From Bathymodiolus brooksi (taxonomy: Eukaryota; Mollusca; Bivalvia; Mytilida; Modiolidae), in contig OY804585.1 of NCBI GenBank assembly GCA_963680875.1, forward strand, positions 48,221,085 through 48,285,084: DNA of 64,000 nt, given 5' to 3'. The stretch's first letter is position 1. Each line of letters starts with the position of its first letter. The notes under the pieces are model-generated. The model was not told the DNA's origin, did not search any database, and saw nothing but the letters and a program-made list of their open reading frames with translations. Both the position numbers and the translations under genes were made by a program. This document shows positions 22,701 through 37,700 of the stretch, piece after piece.

Positions 22701-25700
22701 AATAGTATATTAGACCTTTTAAGTTAATTTTATATGAAACAATCAGCATTGGATCACCAGACAGCTATTATAAAACAATCAGCATTGAATCACCAGACAG
22801 CTATTATAAAACAATCAGCATTGGATCGCCAGACAGCTATTATGAAACAATCAGCATTGGTTCACCAGACAGCTATTATAAAACAATCAGCATTGGATCA
22901 CCAGACAGCTATTATAAAACAATCAGCATTGGATCGCCAGACAGCTATTATGAAACAATCAGCATTGGTTCACCAGACAGCTATTATAAAACAATCAGCA
23001 TTGGATCACCGAACAGCTATTATAAAACAATCAGCATTGGATCGCCAGACAGCTATTATGAAACAATCAGCATTGGTTCACCAGACAGCTATTATAAAAC
23101 AATCAGCATTGGATCACCAGACAGCTATTATAAAACAATCAGCATTGGATCGCCAGACAGCTATTATGAAACAATCAGCATTGGTTCACCAGACAGCTAT
23201 TATAAAACAATCAGCATTGGATCACCGAACAGCTATTATAAAACAATCAGCATTGGATCACCGGACAGCTATTATAAAACAATCAGCATTGGATCACCAG
23301 ACAGCTATTATAAAACAATCAGCATTGGTTCACCAGACAGCTATTATAAAACAATCAGCATTGGATCACCAGACAGCTATTATAAAACAATCAGCATTGG
23401 ATCACCAGACAGCTATTATGAAACAATCAGCATTGGTTCACCAGACAGCTATTATAAAACAATCAGCATTGGATCACCAGACAGCTATTATGAAACAATC
23501 AGCATTGGTTCACCAGACAGCTATTATAAAACAATCAACATTGGTTCACCAGACAGCTATTATAAAACAATCAGCATTGGATCACCAGACAGCTATTATA
23601 AAAAAAAACATTGGATCACCAGACAGCTATTATAAAACACTCAGCATTGGTTCACCAGACAGCTATTATAAAACAATCAACATTGGATCACCAGACAGTT
23701 ATTATAAAACAATCAACATTGGATCATCAGACAGCTATTATAAAACAATCAACATTGGTTCACCAGACAGCTATTATAAAACAATCAACATTGGATCATC
23801 AGACAGCTATTATAAAACAATCAGCATTGGATCATCAGACAGCTATTATAAAACAATCAACATTGGATCACCAGACAGCTATTATAAAACAATCAACATT
23901 GGTTCACCAGACAGCTATTATAAAACAATCAACATTGGATCACCAGACAGCTATTATAAAACAATCAGCATTGGATCACCAAACAGTTATTATAAAACAA
24001 TCAACATTGGATCACCAGACAGCTATTATAAAACAATCAGCATTGGATCACCAGACAGTTATTATAAAACAATCAACATTGGTTCACCAGACAGCTATTA
24101 TAAAACAATCAGCATTGGATCACCAGACAGCTATTATAAAACAATCAACATTGGATCACCAGACAGCTATTATAAAACAATCAGCATTGGATCATCAGAC
24201 AGCTATTATAAAACAATCAACATTGGATCACCAGACAGCTATTATAAAACAGTCAACATTGGATCACCAGACAGCTATTATAAAACAATCAACATTGGAT
24301 CACCAGACAGCTATTATAAAACAATCAACATTGGATCACCAGACAGCTATTATAAAACAATCAACATTGGATCACCAGACAGTTATTATAAAACAATCAG
24401 CATTGGATCACCAGACAGCTATTATAAAACAATCAGCATTGGTTCACCAGACAGCTATTATAAAACAATCAACATTGGATCATCAGACAGCTATTATAAA
24501 ACAATCAACATTGGATCATCAGACAGCTATTATAAAACAATCAGCATTGGATCACCAGACAGCTATTATAAAACAATCAACATTGGATCACCAGACAGCT
24601 ATTATAAAACAATCAACATTGGATCATCAGACAGCTATTATAAAACAATCAGCATTGGATCATCAGACAGCTATTATAAAACAATCAACATTGGATCACC
24701 AGACAGCTATTATAAAACAATCAGCATTGGATCATCAGACAGCTATTATAAAACAATCAACATTGGATCACCAGACAGTTATTATAAAACAATCAACATT
24801 GGATCACCGGACAGCTATTATAAAACAATCAGCATTGGATCACCAGACAGTTATTATAAAACAATCAGCATTGGATCATCAGACAGCTATTATAAAACAA
24901 TCAGCATTGGATCACCAGACAGCTATTATAAAACAATCAACATTGGATCATCAGACAGCTATTATAAAACAATCAGCATTGGATCACCGGACAGCTATTA
25001 TAAAACAATCAGCATTGGATCACCAGACAGCTATTATAAAACAATCAACATTGGATCATCAGACAGCTATTATAAAACAATCAACATTGGATCACCAGAC
25101 AGCTATTATAAAACAATCAGCATTGGATCACCAGACAGCTATTATAAAACAATCAACATTGGATCATCAGACAGTTATTATAAAACAATCAACATTGGAT
25201 CACCAGACAGTTATTATAAAACAATCAACATTGGATCATCAGACAGCTATTATAAAACAATCAACATTGGATCACCAGACAGCTATTATAAAACAGTCAG
25301 CATTGGATCACCAGACAGCTATTATAAAACAATCAACATTGGATCATCAGACAGTTATTATAAAACAATCAACATTGGATCACCAGACAGCTATTATAAA
25401 ACAATCAACATTGGATTACCAGACAGCTATTATAAAACAATCAACATTGGATCACCAGACAGCTATTATAAAACAATCAGCATTGGATCACCAGACAGCT
25501 ATTATAAAACAATCAACATTGGATCACCAGACAGCTATTATAAAACAATCAGCATTGGATCATCAGACAGCTATTATAAAACAATCAACATTGGATCACC
25601 AGACAGTTATTATAAAACAATCAACATTGGATCACCAGACAGCTATTATAAAACAATCAACATTGGATCACCAGACAGCTATTATAAAACAATCAGCATT

Positions 25701-28700
25701 GGATCATCAGACAGCTATTATAAAACAATCAACATTGGATCATCAGACAGCTATTATAAAACAATCAACATTGGATCACCAGACAGCTATTATAAAACAA
25801 TCAACATTGGATCATCAGACAGCTATTATAAAACAATCAGCATTGGTTCACCAGACAGCTATTATAAAACAATCAGCATTGGATCACCAGACAGCTATTA
25901 TAAAACAATCAGCATTGGATCATCAGACAGCTATTATAAAACAATCAGCATTGGATCATCAGACAGCTATTATAAAACAATCAACATTGGATCACCAGAC
26001 AGCTATTATAAAACAATCAGCATTGGTTCACCAGACAGCTATTATAAAACAATCAACATTGGATCACCAGACAGCTATTATAAAACAATCAGCATTGGTT
26101 CACCAGACAGCTATTATAAAACAATCAGCATTGGATCATCAGACAGCTATTATAAAACAATCAGCATTGGTTCACCAGACAGCTATTATAAAACAATCAA
26201 CATTGGATCACCAGACAGCTATTATAAAACAATCAGCATTGGATCACCAGACAGCTATTATAAAACAATCAGCATTGGTTCACCAGACAGCTATTATAAA
26301 ACAATCAGCATTGGATCACCAGACAGCTATTATAAAACAATCAGCATTGGTTCACCAGACAGCTATTATAAAACAATCAACATTGGATCACCAGACAGCT
26401 ATTATAAAACAATCAGCATTGGATCACCAGACAGCTATTATAAAACAATCAACATTGGTTCACCAGACAGCTATTATAAAACAATCAGCATTGGATCATC
26501 AGACAGCTATTATAAAACAATCAACATTGGATCACCAGACAGCTATTATAAAACAATCAGCATTGGATCACCGGACAGCTATTATAAAACAATCAGCATT
26601 GGTTCACCAGACAGCTATTATAAAACAATCAGCATTGGATCACCAGACAGCTATTATAAAACAATCAACATTGGATCACCAGACAGCTATTATAAAACAA
26701 TCAGCATTGGTTCACCAGACAGCTATTATAAAACAATCAACATTGGATCACCAGACAGCTATTATAAAACAATCAACATTGGATCACCAGACAGCTATTA
26801 TAAAACAATCAGCATTGGATCACCAGACAGCTATTATAAAACAATCAGCATTGGTTCACCAGACAGCTATTATAAAACAATCAGCATTGGATCACCAGAC
26901 AGCTATTATAAAACAATCAACATTGGATCACCAGACAGCTATTATAAAACAATCAGCATTGGATCACCAGACAGCTATTATAAAACAATCAACATTGGAT
27001 CACCAGACAGCTATTATAAAACAATCAGCATTGGATCATCAGACAGCTATTATAAAACAATCAGCATTGGTTCACCAGACAGCTATTATAAAACAATCAG
27101 CATTGGATCACCAGACAGCTATTATAAAACAATCAACATTGGATCACCAGACAGCTATTATAAAACAATCAGCATTGGATCACCAGACAGCTATTATAAA
27201 ACAATCAGCATTGGATCACCAGACAGCTATTATAAAACAATCAACATTGGATCACCAGACAGCTATTATAAAACAATCAGCATTGGATCATCAGACAGCT
27301 ATTATAAAACAATCAGCATTGGATCATCAGACAGCTATTATAAAACAATCAACATTGGATCACCAGACAGTTATTATAAAACAATCAGCATTGGATCACC
27401 AAACAGTTATTATAAAACAATCAGCATTGGATCACCAGACAGCTATTATAAAACAATCAACATTGGTTCACCAGACAGCTATTATAAAACAATCAGCATT
27501 GGATCACCAGACAGCTATTATAAAACAATCAGCATTGGATCACCAGACAGCTATTATAAAACAATCAACATTGGATCATCAGACAGCTATTATAAAACAA
27601 TCAACATTGGATCACCAGACAGCTATTATAAAACAATCAGCATTGGATCACCAGACAGCTATTATAAAACAATCAACATTGGATCACCAGACAGCTATTA
27701 TAAAACAATCAGCATTGGTTCCCCAGACAGCTATTATAAAACAATCAACATTGGATCACCAGACAGCTATTATAAAACAATCAGCATTGGATCACCAGAC
27801 AGCTATTATAAAACAATCAACATTGGATCACCAGACAGCTATTCTTTTTCCAAAAAAGAAGCAAATACAAATACCAATTCTTGTTTCTTGCAAAAAATAA
27901 ACAAATTTTAGACTGACTAAGCTGATTTAACTAAGTAGTCAACACATTGTATAGTATTCAGAATTAAAATTGTAGCATTTGACACATTCTTACCAGAAAA
28001 ACTTGATATATTTTGTCACATATAGGGACTATATAGTGTAATCCCAACATCTTACGTATGGGAGAAAAGTTTGCAATATTTATTTTGTTGTGGATTTCAC
28101 TTACATTTAATTTAGAAAGTAATGAAATGTATTTTTATTTATTAGTTTTCTACTTTTTTACAAATGTGACTGTTTATTTAGCTTATTCTTGATAAAATGG
28201 GAATATTTTGTTAAGTTAGTTACATCTCTATAAACAACTTTTTGGATGGATATAAGGAGTTAATCCTATGTTTATGTAGTTATCAGTGTATTAGAGATGT
28301 AACGATGCAAAGAATGCAAGTGAGTAAAGGAATTTAAGAGAATATTTTCTACCTTACGTATGGGACAAAAAATGTGTTACGTATGGGACATTTCAAATTG
28401 ACTTTGATGTCTTGTCTTGTCTACATTAATTGGTGATGGTCAAAACCAAAGTTATTTATATTTAGGTACCTTGATACCATTCAAGTTAAAAGTAAGATCT
28501 TATATTTCAAGTATGTACTTTTCATGGAAATATGGCTTACGTATGGGACAGCGTGGGTTTCGGAAAATGTCTTTTCAAACTTTGAAGGCTTGAATTAAAC
28601 TAGAGGCTCAGTGGGCTGAGCCTGTGTCACTCACCTTTCATTCTGCTTTAAGGAAACTTAATACAGAACCTTCCATACATGTAGATGCTTCCTACCAAGT

Positions 28701-31700
28701 TTCGGTTCATATGGCTAAGCAGTTTCAAAGGAGATTTTTTAGAAATCGACCAATCAGAAACAAGAATTGCATGTGGTGGCCATGTTTGCTAACCGATCGG
28801 GACGAAATGAGCAATCTTCATAGAGGACCTTCCATAGATACTTCCTACCAAGTTTCAGTTCATTTGGCTGAAGGTTTTCAGAGGAGAGGATTAAAATGTG
28901 AAAAGTAAACGGATGACAGACGACAGACACCAAGTGATGGCAAAAGCTCAAATTGCCTTTGGCAAGGTTTGCTAAAAAGAATATTAAAATGTGAATACCT
29001 ACTTGTAATGTATAGAATAAACATGTTACACTATGTCAGCATTAGCTAATTTCTAAGGGAGATAATATCAAGAGTTATCTTTCTTTTAACAGCTTAGGCA
29101 AGAGTTATCTTTCTTTTAACAGAGGAGAAGATTTTTTAGAAATCAACCAATCAGAAACAAGAATTGCTTGTGGTGGCCATGTTTGTTAACGGATCGGGAC
29201 GAAATGAGCAATCTTTATAGAAGACCTTCCATAGATGCTTCCTACCAAGTTTCGGTTCATTTGGCCAAGCGGTGTCAGAGGAGAAGATTAAATAAAATCG
29301 GCCAATCAGAAACAAGAATTGCCTGTGGTGGCCATGTTTGTTAATGGATCGGGACGAAATGAGCAATCTTTATAGAGGACCTTCCATAGATGCTTCCTAC
29401 CAAATTTCAGATCAATTGGCTTTGAGGTTTCAGAGAAGATTAAAATGTGTAAAGTTAACGGACGACGGACGTCAAGTGATGTAAAAGCTCACGTTGCCTT
29501 TGGCAAGGTGAGTTAAAAAGGGGAAAATATGAAGTGGTTGCTCGCTACAAGCATTTTTTGGGTATGTATGAGCCTGTATTTCCATAACCGTTCATAGTAG
29601 ACCATTGAAAGTTATCTATTGTTTAGATCCCATAATGCACCAAGTTTAAACATATCATTCATTTATATCATATTACAACATATCATTTGCTGATCAATTA
29701 CACAATATCCTTTAACAAGAAATGTGTGTATCACAAAATATGCCCGTCTATATAAATCATCAAACAGTATAATGGTAATTTAGTCAAACAACTAATCATG
29801 TGAGCAGGAAAATTAAGTCCTTTGAGGTTAGCAATTTTGTGGCATTCCACCACTTTTGTGCCATTAGGTTAATATGCAACTATATATTTCTATCAGGATA
29901 TATAGGTAGAAATATTGTATTGATTTACCTGGTGGGACAAAATTGGCATAACATAATATCATTGTGCTAAAAATCTGCCAAAAATAAAAAGAGTTTTTCC
30001 GCTTCCACAGGAACTAAATTTATCACGCGGAAACGACCCGTTGTTAAAAATTATATTTATAGTAATGGTGACCTTGACCTTTGACCTAATGACCCCAAAA
30101 TGAATAGGGTTCTTCCCCTTCCACAGGGGAATCATGTGGCCAAGTTTGGTAAAGATCCAATATACAGAACTAAAGTTATCATGTGGAAACGACCCTATTG
30201 TCAAAAATTCTATTTATAGTAACGGTGACCTTGACCTTTGACCTAATGACTCCAACATAAATAGATTTCTTCCCCTTCCACAGGGGAATCATGTGGCCAA
30301 GTTTGGTAAAGATCCGATATACAGAACTAAAGTTATTGGGCGGAAACCTGTGTGGACGTCCGCCCGCCCGCCATACCCAATCACATAATACGGCTCGTCT
30401 CGAGACGGGTGCATAAAAAGTGCAACATTAGCTTGCAGTAGTTCATATGTTTTGTATATTTATAGAGCAATATATGAGCGTTGGTATTGGACTAACATGT
30501 GGAAAATACTTGCAATGACCCCATCGGTTCACTAAGAGAGGAGGCTTGGGTCCATAAAACTAGCTTAACCCTGCCACTTTTTATTGAAGTACCTGTACCA
30601 ATCTAGGAAAGTGAGCAGTCATGTATATATGTGTTAAGGGCATTAATTTCAACTTGTTCTACCATTTTACTATTGGATTTTGGAAATGTTTTGACAGTGT
30701 GGTATTTTTTGTTATCAATTTAATTGACAACATGAAGTTTTGCATAAAGAATTAAATAATGATAAATTACCCTGTCTTCAGGTTTCCATTTCTGCTTGTC
30801 AACATGACCATGTACCTGTAATCTAGATATAGTAGCTGAGCAAAGGTTAAGGAAAATTTATCTGTTTAACTTATGATTGCAGTATATTGTTGATTGTTAA
30901 AGAATAAGGGGGATGTGTTGGGTTATGGTGTTTAATGCCACTTTCAACAATATTTCAGTTATATCGTAGTGGTCAGTTTTATTGGTGCAGGAAACAGGAG
31001 AACCCGGAGAAAACTACCTGTCATAAGTCACTGACAAACTTGATCACATAATGTTGTATTGAGTACACCTCCCCATCAGTGGCATTCAAACTCACAACTT
31101 TATTGGTGATAGGCACCAATAGCACAAGTAGTTGTTGTAAATCCAACTACCATATGATCATAACAATGACAGCCCCTTACATTTCAAAGATAGACAGATT
31201 CAGTCCTCAAAATGAAGATTTGAATTTACTGGTCCAAATCAAATTCTTGAATTTATTTTATATATATATAGGGAGTGGATGTAGTCGAGTGGTCTAGGGC
31301 GCTGGACGTAAGGCTAAGCGAATGGTGCTGCAGTGTAACAATGGTGTGGGTTCAAATCCCGTCGAGGGAAGAACAAAAATTTGACAGCTCTAAAATCTGT
31401 CATATATATATATATATATACGTCTGAAAATTAAACCAAACAGTGTTAGAATTAGATTTTAGAGCTGTCAAATTTTTGTTCTTCCCTCGACGGGATTTGA
31501 ACCCACACCATTGATACACTGCAGCACCATTCGCTTAGCCTTACGTCCATGTATATCTAAATAAAAACTGAAACATTTACAGGTCCGAACAGAATTTTAA
31601 TTTACTGTTATTGGGCCGGAGGACATATGCTCATTGTGAGGACTGCAGACTTACCACTGAAGTTACTACAAAAGGATACTTATTACCATAGCAATGAAAG

Positions 31701-34700
31701 CTATAAATGAGATGAGAAGTCTAATTCTACAGATCTTTAATCCATTATAATCTGGATGCATATGATAAGATAATGCTGTCTGAATGAAGGAATACACCAC
31801 ACCAAAACCAAGAACCATGAAAGCTCCTGTCATATGTACTACTTCTACATTGGTCTCCTATAAAAAAAAGAAGAGTCAATATATAGGTCACACCATGAAA
31901 AGGTAATTTTTTTTAAATGTACATCAAATGACAGACACATTATCATGACTGATTCTATCATCAGGACTGGCTCTATATCAGACTCTTGGAAAAAAAGATC
32001 TTTGCCTGAGTGTCTATCGCTCTCCTACTTATTTATACAGTTTGCATTCAATCAAATATAGATTTTTAGAAAAATTATAATATTCATTATCACATATGTT
32101 AAATTTTAACCCATTAAAATAGGACTTAAAAATATATAACTAATTTTGTCATTTTCTGCCATCTCATATCTCTGAAACAGTAAAACCTACAATAAATCTG
32201 TAAGCAAACTTCAGATAGGATTTTTTGTGAGGAATTCAATGAGAATAAAAGCAAGCAAAAAAGACTTATAATGAAAATATTTATCATTTTGGGTGTTTGT
32301 CCCTTTTGGCTCCTTTTGATCATTTTCATCCTACAAATGATAAAAGCTAGGTCAAATCTGTTTGAGATAATCATGCAGAAAATTTAATAAGGAATTTACA
32401 CATAAAATCGCTCTTGTGATAAAAATTCAAAATTTAGGTACTGGTCCCTTTTAGCACCCTTGTATCTTTGAAACCGTAAGAACTACAACAAATCTGTTGG
32501 ACTACTTCAATCCACTCTAAGGAATCAATGGAAAAAAAGTATCTAAATCAGACATGAAATCACTGAAAAAAATATTCAGTTTGGATATTTCTACTCTTTT
32601 GTCCCCCTTCGACTCCTTTCATCATAGAAACCAAGAGAGCCAGGTTCAATCGGTTTCATAACACAGATAGGAATTTCCATAAGGAATGAAAGAAAAAAAA
32701 ACTCATTAAAATTGGTTTTAAAATAAAAATTCTTAATTTTGGGCCTTGGTCTCTGCTTTGGCACTTCCATATCTTTGAAAAAATGCCCTATCTATACTAA
32801 ATTTGTGCCCATCTTGTGGCAAATGTGTGGAATTTTTATGATCAGTATGATGGAAAGGTAACCAGAGACATATATTTTGTCAATCACTCCCAATTCCTCC
32901 AACAAAAAATTATGGCCGTTGTGATTGACACTGAAAACAAACATTATTCAAATGCTATTGTAGAACTATTTAAATAACTGATGATTTTTTTTTTATTCTA
33001 TTATATACCATCCTTATACAATTAAAAGTATATGTTTTTGATATTTGTCCCCCATTTCTCTGTTGATCCACTTATAGCTGATAAGATTTGGTATCTGGTC
33101 ACTTCAAAAGTTCAAAGGATTAATGAACAACAACCTTACAAAATCTTTTGGCATAAAAAACTACACAATGAAAAGATGAGAAATCTTCAACATGTGAGTG
33201 AAAGTTTGCTTGATCTGTCCCTATAATGAATGTTATCTCACATAATTGGGACACTATAATTCTAATTAGGGTATAGTGTTATGCTGTTTAACGCCACTTT
33301 CAATAATATTTCAGTTATATTGTGGAGGTTAGTTTTATTAGTGGAGAAAACCGGAGTACCAGAAGAAAACCACCGACCTGCTGTAAGTCATTGACAAACT
33401 TTATCACATAATGCTGTATCGAATACACCTCACCTGAGCCGGATTCGAACTCACAACGTTATTGGTGATAGGAACCGATTGCATAAGTAGTTGTAAATCC
33501 AACTACCATACGATCATAATCATGACATCCCCCTCCCTATAATGACTGTTATCTAATATAATTGGGACACTATAATTCTAATTAAAACTGATTCTAAATC
33601 ATCAAACTAAAAATCAGATTAATCCTTTCTCCTAAATGAGCCTCTTCAAACATTAATGAAAAAAGCACAGTACAACAGATATATATTATTTATAGATTCT
33701 CCATCTGCTATCAGTGTATTACTGTTTTTCCCCACTGGAGATAAATGTTCAAATTCTAAAGATCGAGCTTCAGCTGGAACTTTAAAATTTGAAAATTTAA
33801 CTGTCAAATCATAATCCACTTGTAGCAGAAGAACAATTTGTTTTTTCTATGACTAAAACGCCAAAAATATTTTTAAGTTGTTAATTTTCATCGTTAATGA
33901 CTGCCGAAAGAAAATTTGCCCAAAATGTCATCCAGAAAATTAACAACCGTGGTTATTATGATAATGTAAACCAACTAGTAAAACACGCTAAGAGTAGGAG
34001 ACATATATTTATATGGCAATCAAATACTCCTGTGTACTGTTAGTTAAATATTAAAATGAATTTTGGAGGTTAGGGGTTTTACAACAATATTTCAGTTATA
34101 TCGTGGCAGTCAGTTTTAGTGGTGGAGGAAACCAGAGTACACGTAAAAAAACATAGGCCTACCCCAAGTCACTGATTATCTTTATCACATAATGTTGTAT
34201 CGAGCATAACTCGCCATGAGTGGGATTCAAACTCACAAAGTTAGTGGTGATAGACACTGATTGCAAAGGTAGTGGTAATACTAGTTCTAATAATAAAACC
34301 CTAAATGCTCGCTTACTCGCAAGGGTTATAACGGGATGCCATTACACGTAATGGAGCAGCCGACGAGATTTTTTGCGCTCGCTTACAGAGCTTCTGACGC
34401 CTGCATTTATCAATAATAAGGCATAACCTTTCCTTTTGTCCATTATTATAACAAGTTTTTATCACCTACCAGTATTTTAGAATGTAATTCCCACAAAATA
34501 AAAATCCATGTTTACATTTTGAATTTCGTCATTTCCGGCCTCACTATTTGGATGTCGATACCATATTTGGCGATTTAGGCGTGAATGTTTACCAATCGTA
34601 ACTACTCGGCCATTCTCGCTACCCTGCAAATAACAGGGTAGCGAGAATGGCCGAGTAGTTACGATTGGAATGTTTACATCAGCTTGTAGTAAGAAATACC

Positions 34701-37700
34701 ATATTTATAAAAGCTCCGCCTTCCGTAGTTTCCGGTTATGGAAAACGATCGATAAAGAGGGAGAGGCACTAAGGTGCAAAATTGGCCCAACATTTTATCA
34801 AAAAATAATGCTTGACATAGAATAAAAACAATTTACTAATTTAATTGTTATAATTACAAATTTTCAAAAAATATATTTTTCCGTGAGATTGGGTGCGCTA
34901 TGACGTCATAATGACATCATGATTAGACGGATAATGCTAAAAATGGACTGTAAACGACATATTCAATGTACATTTTAGCTATTTTATATACCTCCACAGT
35001 CTTCCACCAACACCAAATTGAGCAGTTGTTTTGAGTATAGAGGGTTAATGATTGTATCAAAATATTTTGCTGGTGGAGGATTGTGGAGGTTGTTAAATAT
35101 TAATTTATTTATAACCTCGGACTGACCCTTAAAATCAATATTTTCACTCTTCTGATTGTATATATGATACCATTATGTATATATACACAATCTCTGTACA
35201 TTTTATGATTCATTTCAAGTAATGAAATTCATCAGTAAATAACTTGTTTCTGTAAATAATTGTATTTATTTTAAATACAGTTTGTATATATTGAAACCAG
35301 GAGGAGAAAAACTCAATGCATGCAGTCCGGCGTCAACGCGATAAAAAGAACTGGGGACTATAAGTTCCATATATGGCCCCATATTTAATGAATCATTATC
35401 TTAGAAAATACTTGATTAAAATTTGATGTGTTTTATTTTATAGACGACATCATACTTTTGATGTTAAAACTTGTTTCCAACAAAATCGATACGTATTTGA
35501 CGTCATTGTGACGTCATGAGCGTTATTTGTTTTCTGTATTTCGTGGAATTTTGCCCGCGATATTTGGACGGTTTTCGAAGAAATTAAGCACCTCCGTAGT
35601 CGTGCACCAGACAATATTTACAAGATTATTAAAATAAATAAAACACAACTACTGTTAAAGTATTTTTTTGGTGCACGAGGTGCTAAATTTCTTGAAAAGC
35701 GACGGGAAAATGTTCAAATATTACAAGCGCTTAGATGACGTTTTGATGTTTGAGAAGCAATATTTGCCGTAAAAAAATGATGGTATGTCGACACGTAACA
35801 GTTATATAACATAAAAATAAAATAAACACCACTTCATACAAAATAGGTTTTTTTTAATAAGCCCTCAATTATTGATTATATATTTTCTTCCGGGATACTG
35901 AAATAGTTATTACTACCGGGATACTGAGGTAGGTTTAATGGTCTATCGATGCTACTTCTAAAATGAAGTAAAATAGTTTGATCCAAAAGGAGTAGATATT
36001 TTTTGGGCACAATCCAACATATCCTTAAGAAGAGTTTGAAGATACCACAGGGGCAATCAGAATCCGTATATGCGTTCTGTCATGTGCATAAGTTATTGTT
36101 TGCATGATTGACAGACAATATTCATCATATTGTTTTCTAGCTTCTGAACTGTCGATCGAGAAAAAAATAAAATATTCTAGACAGGCAGCATATAGCCAGT
36201 CAATGGGGTTTGCAATTAATATTTCGCATGCACAATAACGACCCACCACCACAAGGTGTGGAAAATAGAAATATTCTTCTGTGGTTTAAATGCGTATTAA
36301 CTGCATTACATGTAAACTGTATTATTCTGTTTGATAAAGTCCTTTAACTAGAACAGAATTTTGTTTACCCTTGAGTGAAATAGTGTTGTAATAAAATATC
36401 GTGAACGTGAAGTAAAAGTATGAAAGCATTTCAAGGTATATTTTAAATGCGATTGAAACATGTCGCCATTTGATATCAATTCGGTTGTATTTCATTTTGA
36501 CGATTTTAATTACGGAAGACGATCACAACCATATTTTTTTTAACAATTGCAACTCAGCTGGTTTTTTTTTCATAACATATAATAAAATGAAAAAATATAT
36601 ATTACACTGTCGGAACAGTTCCGACATTCAATAGAAAAATCGTAGTACTAATACTATCATTTAGTGTCCGTCGTCTGTTATCCATAATTTTTCATATTAA
36701 TATTTAATCTTTTTCTTAGAAACTGGAAACTGCAAAACCAAATGCAAATATTTTACGTTATCAAGTTCTCTCAACCCGCACCTTGGCATTTTTTTTTACA
36801 GATTTATGATGGTTGTCCGTAAAAATGTACTGGAATATATCATAACATTGGTTGTCGTTAAGAATAAAGTACGGTTAAAAAAGTGTTTAAAAAAATTTCA
36901 AATATGACAAAGTTCTATTCCTCAAATAAATCTATCTATTACTTCTTTAAGGTTAATACCAACATTTCGACCAGTTTTCGACAATCAATGTTAATAAGTT
37001 TCTGAATTGATATGATCTCAATATGTACATTATCAATGTCATAGCAGACGACGAAACCAAAATTGGTCTGTATGAGATATATTTTTTAAATGATTAAAGC
37101 TTTGTTAAGGTGACGAAAAAATGAATTACGAAAAAATACAATTTGAACGTGAAATAATAGATGTGGTACGTAGTTCTTACATTTAAAGATAACATTTTTA
37201 GATCAGATTTCTTGAGATCATTCATGCAATTTCAGCATCATAATATAACCTCTGACAAATGAAGCGATCAAAATAATGAGAGATTTTATCACGTGAAACA
37301 AACCGTCGAAAATGGGTGACGTTGCGACATTACTATTCGTTCACTTTAATTTCATAATAGAGTTTCAGAACATGTTTTTATTCCGGAAATCAATCCACAT
37401 TGCATATTAAGTCAAATTTATGCTTTGTTTATTGAGTTTTATTATGCTTTGTTTTTCTTTTTTAAAGATATGCATTATAATACAATGATACGTACGTTCT
37501 GTATTCTGAAAAAAATGACGTTCGGTGCTTTTCATTACCTGACATTGTCGGTCCGCTGTGAGGAATTAGATGCACATATTAACTAACTGTATTTATTTCT
37601 GAAAAGCACATATTGTGAATACATTTTTGAGAAAATTTTATCGACATCTGAGGTGGGGCCGATTTTGGCCCTTATAGCTCCCAGTCCTTTGAACAAGGTT

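Noticed and set aside
22734..27843. CRISPR-like array
   Set aside because: Units are contiguous with no unique spacers, and the context is animal DNA with no cas genes.
22734..27911. 1725-codon open frame read as a giant repeat protein
   Set aside because: It exists because a 36-bp tandem unit has no stop in two frames; it changes register inside the array, has no signal peptide, domain or non-repeat core, and lies antisense in an intron.
31271..31369. Functional tRNA gene
   Set aside because: Boxes A and B are good, but acceptor strands do not pair and an inverted partner copy with the same tail points to a mobile tRNA-derived sequence.
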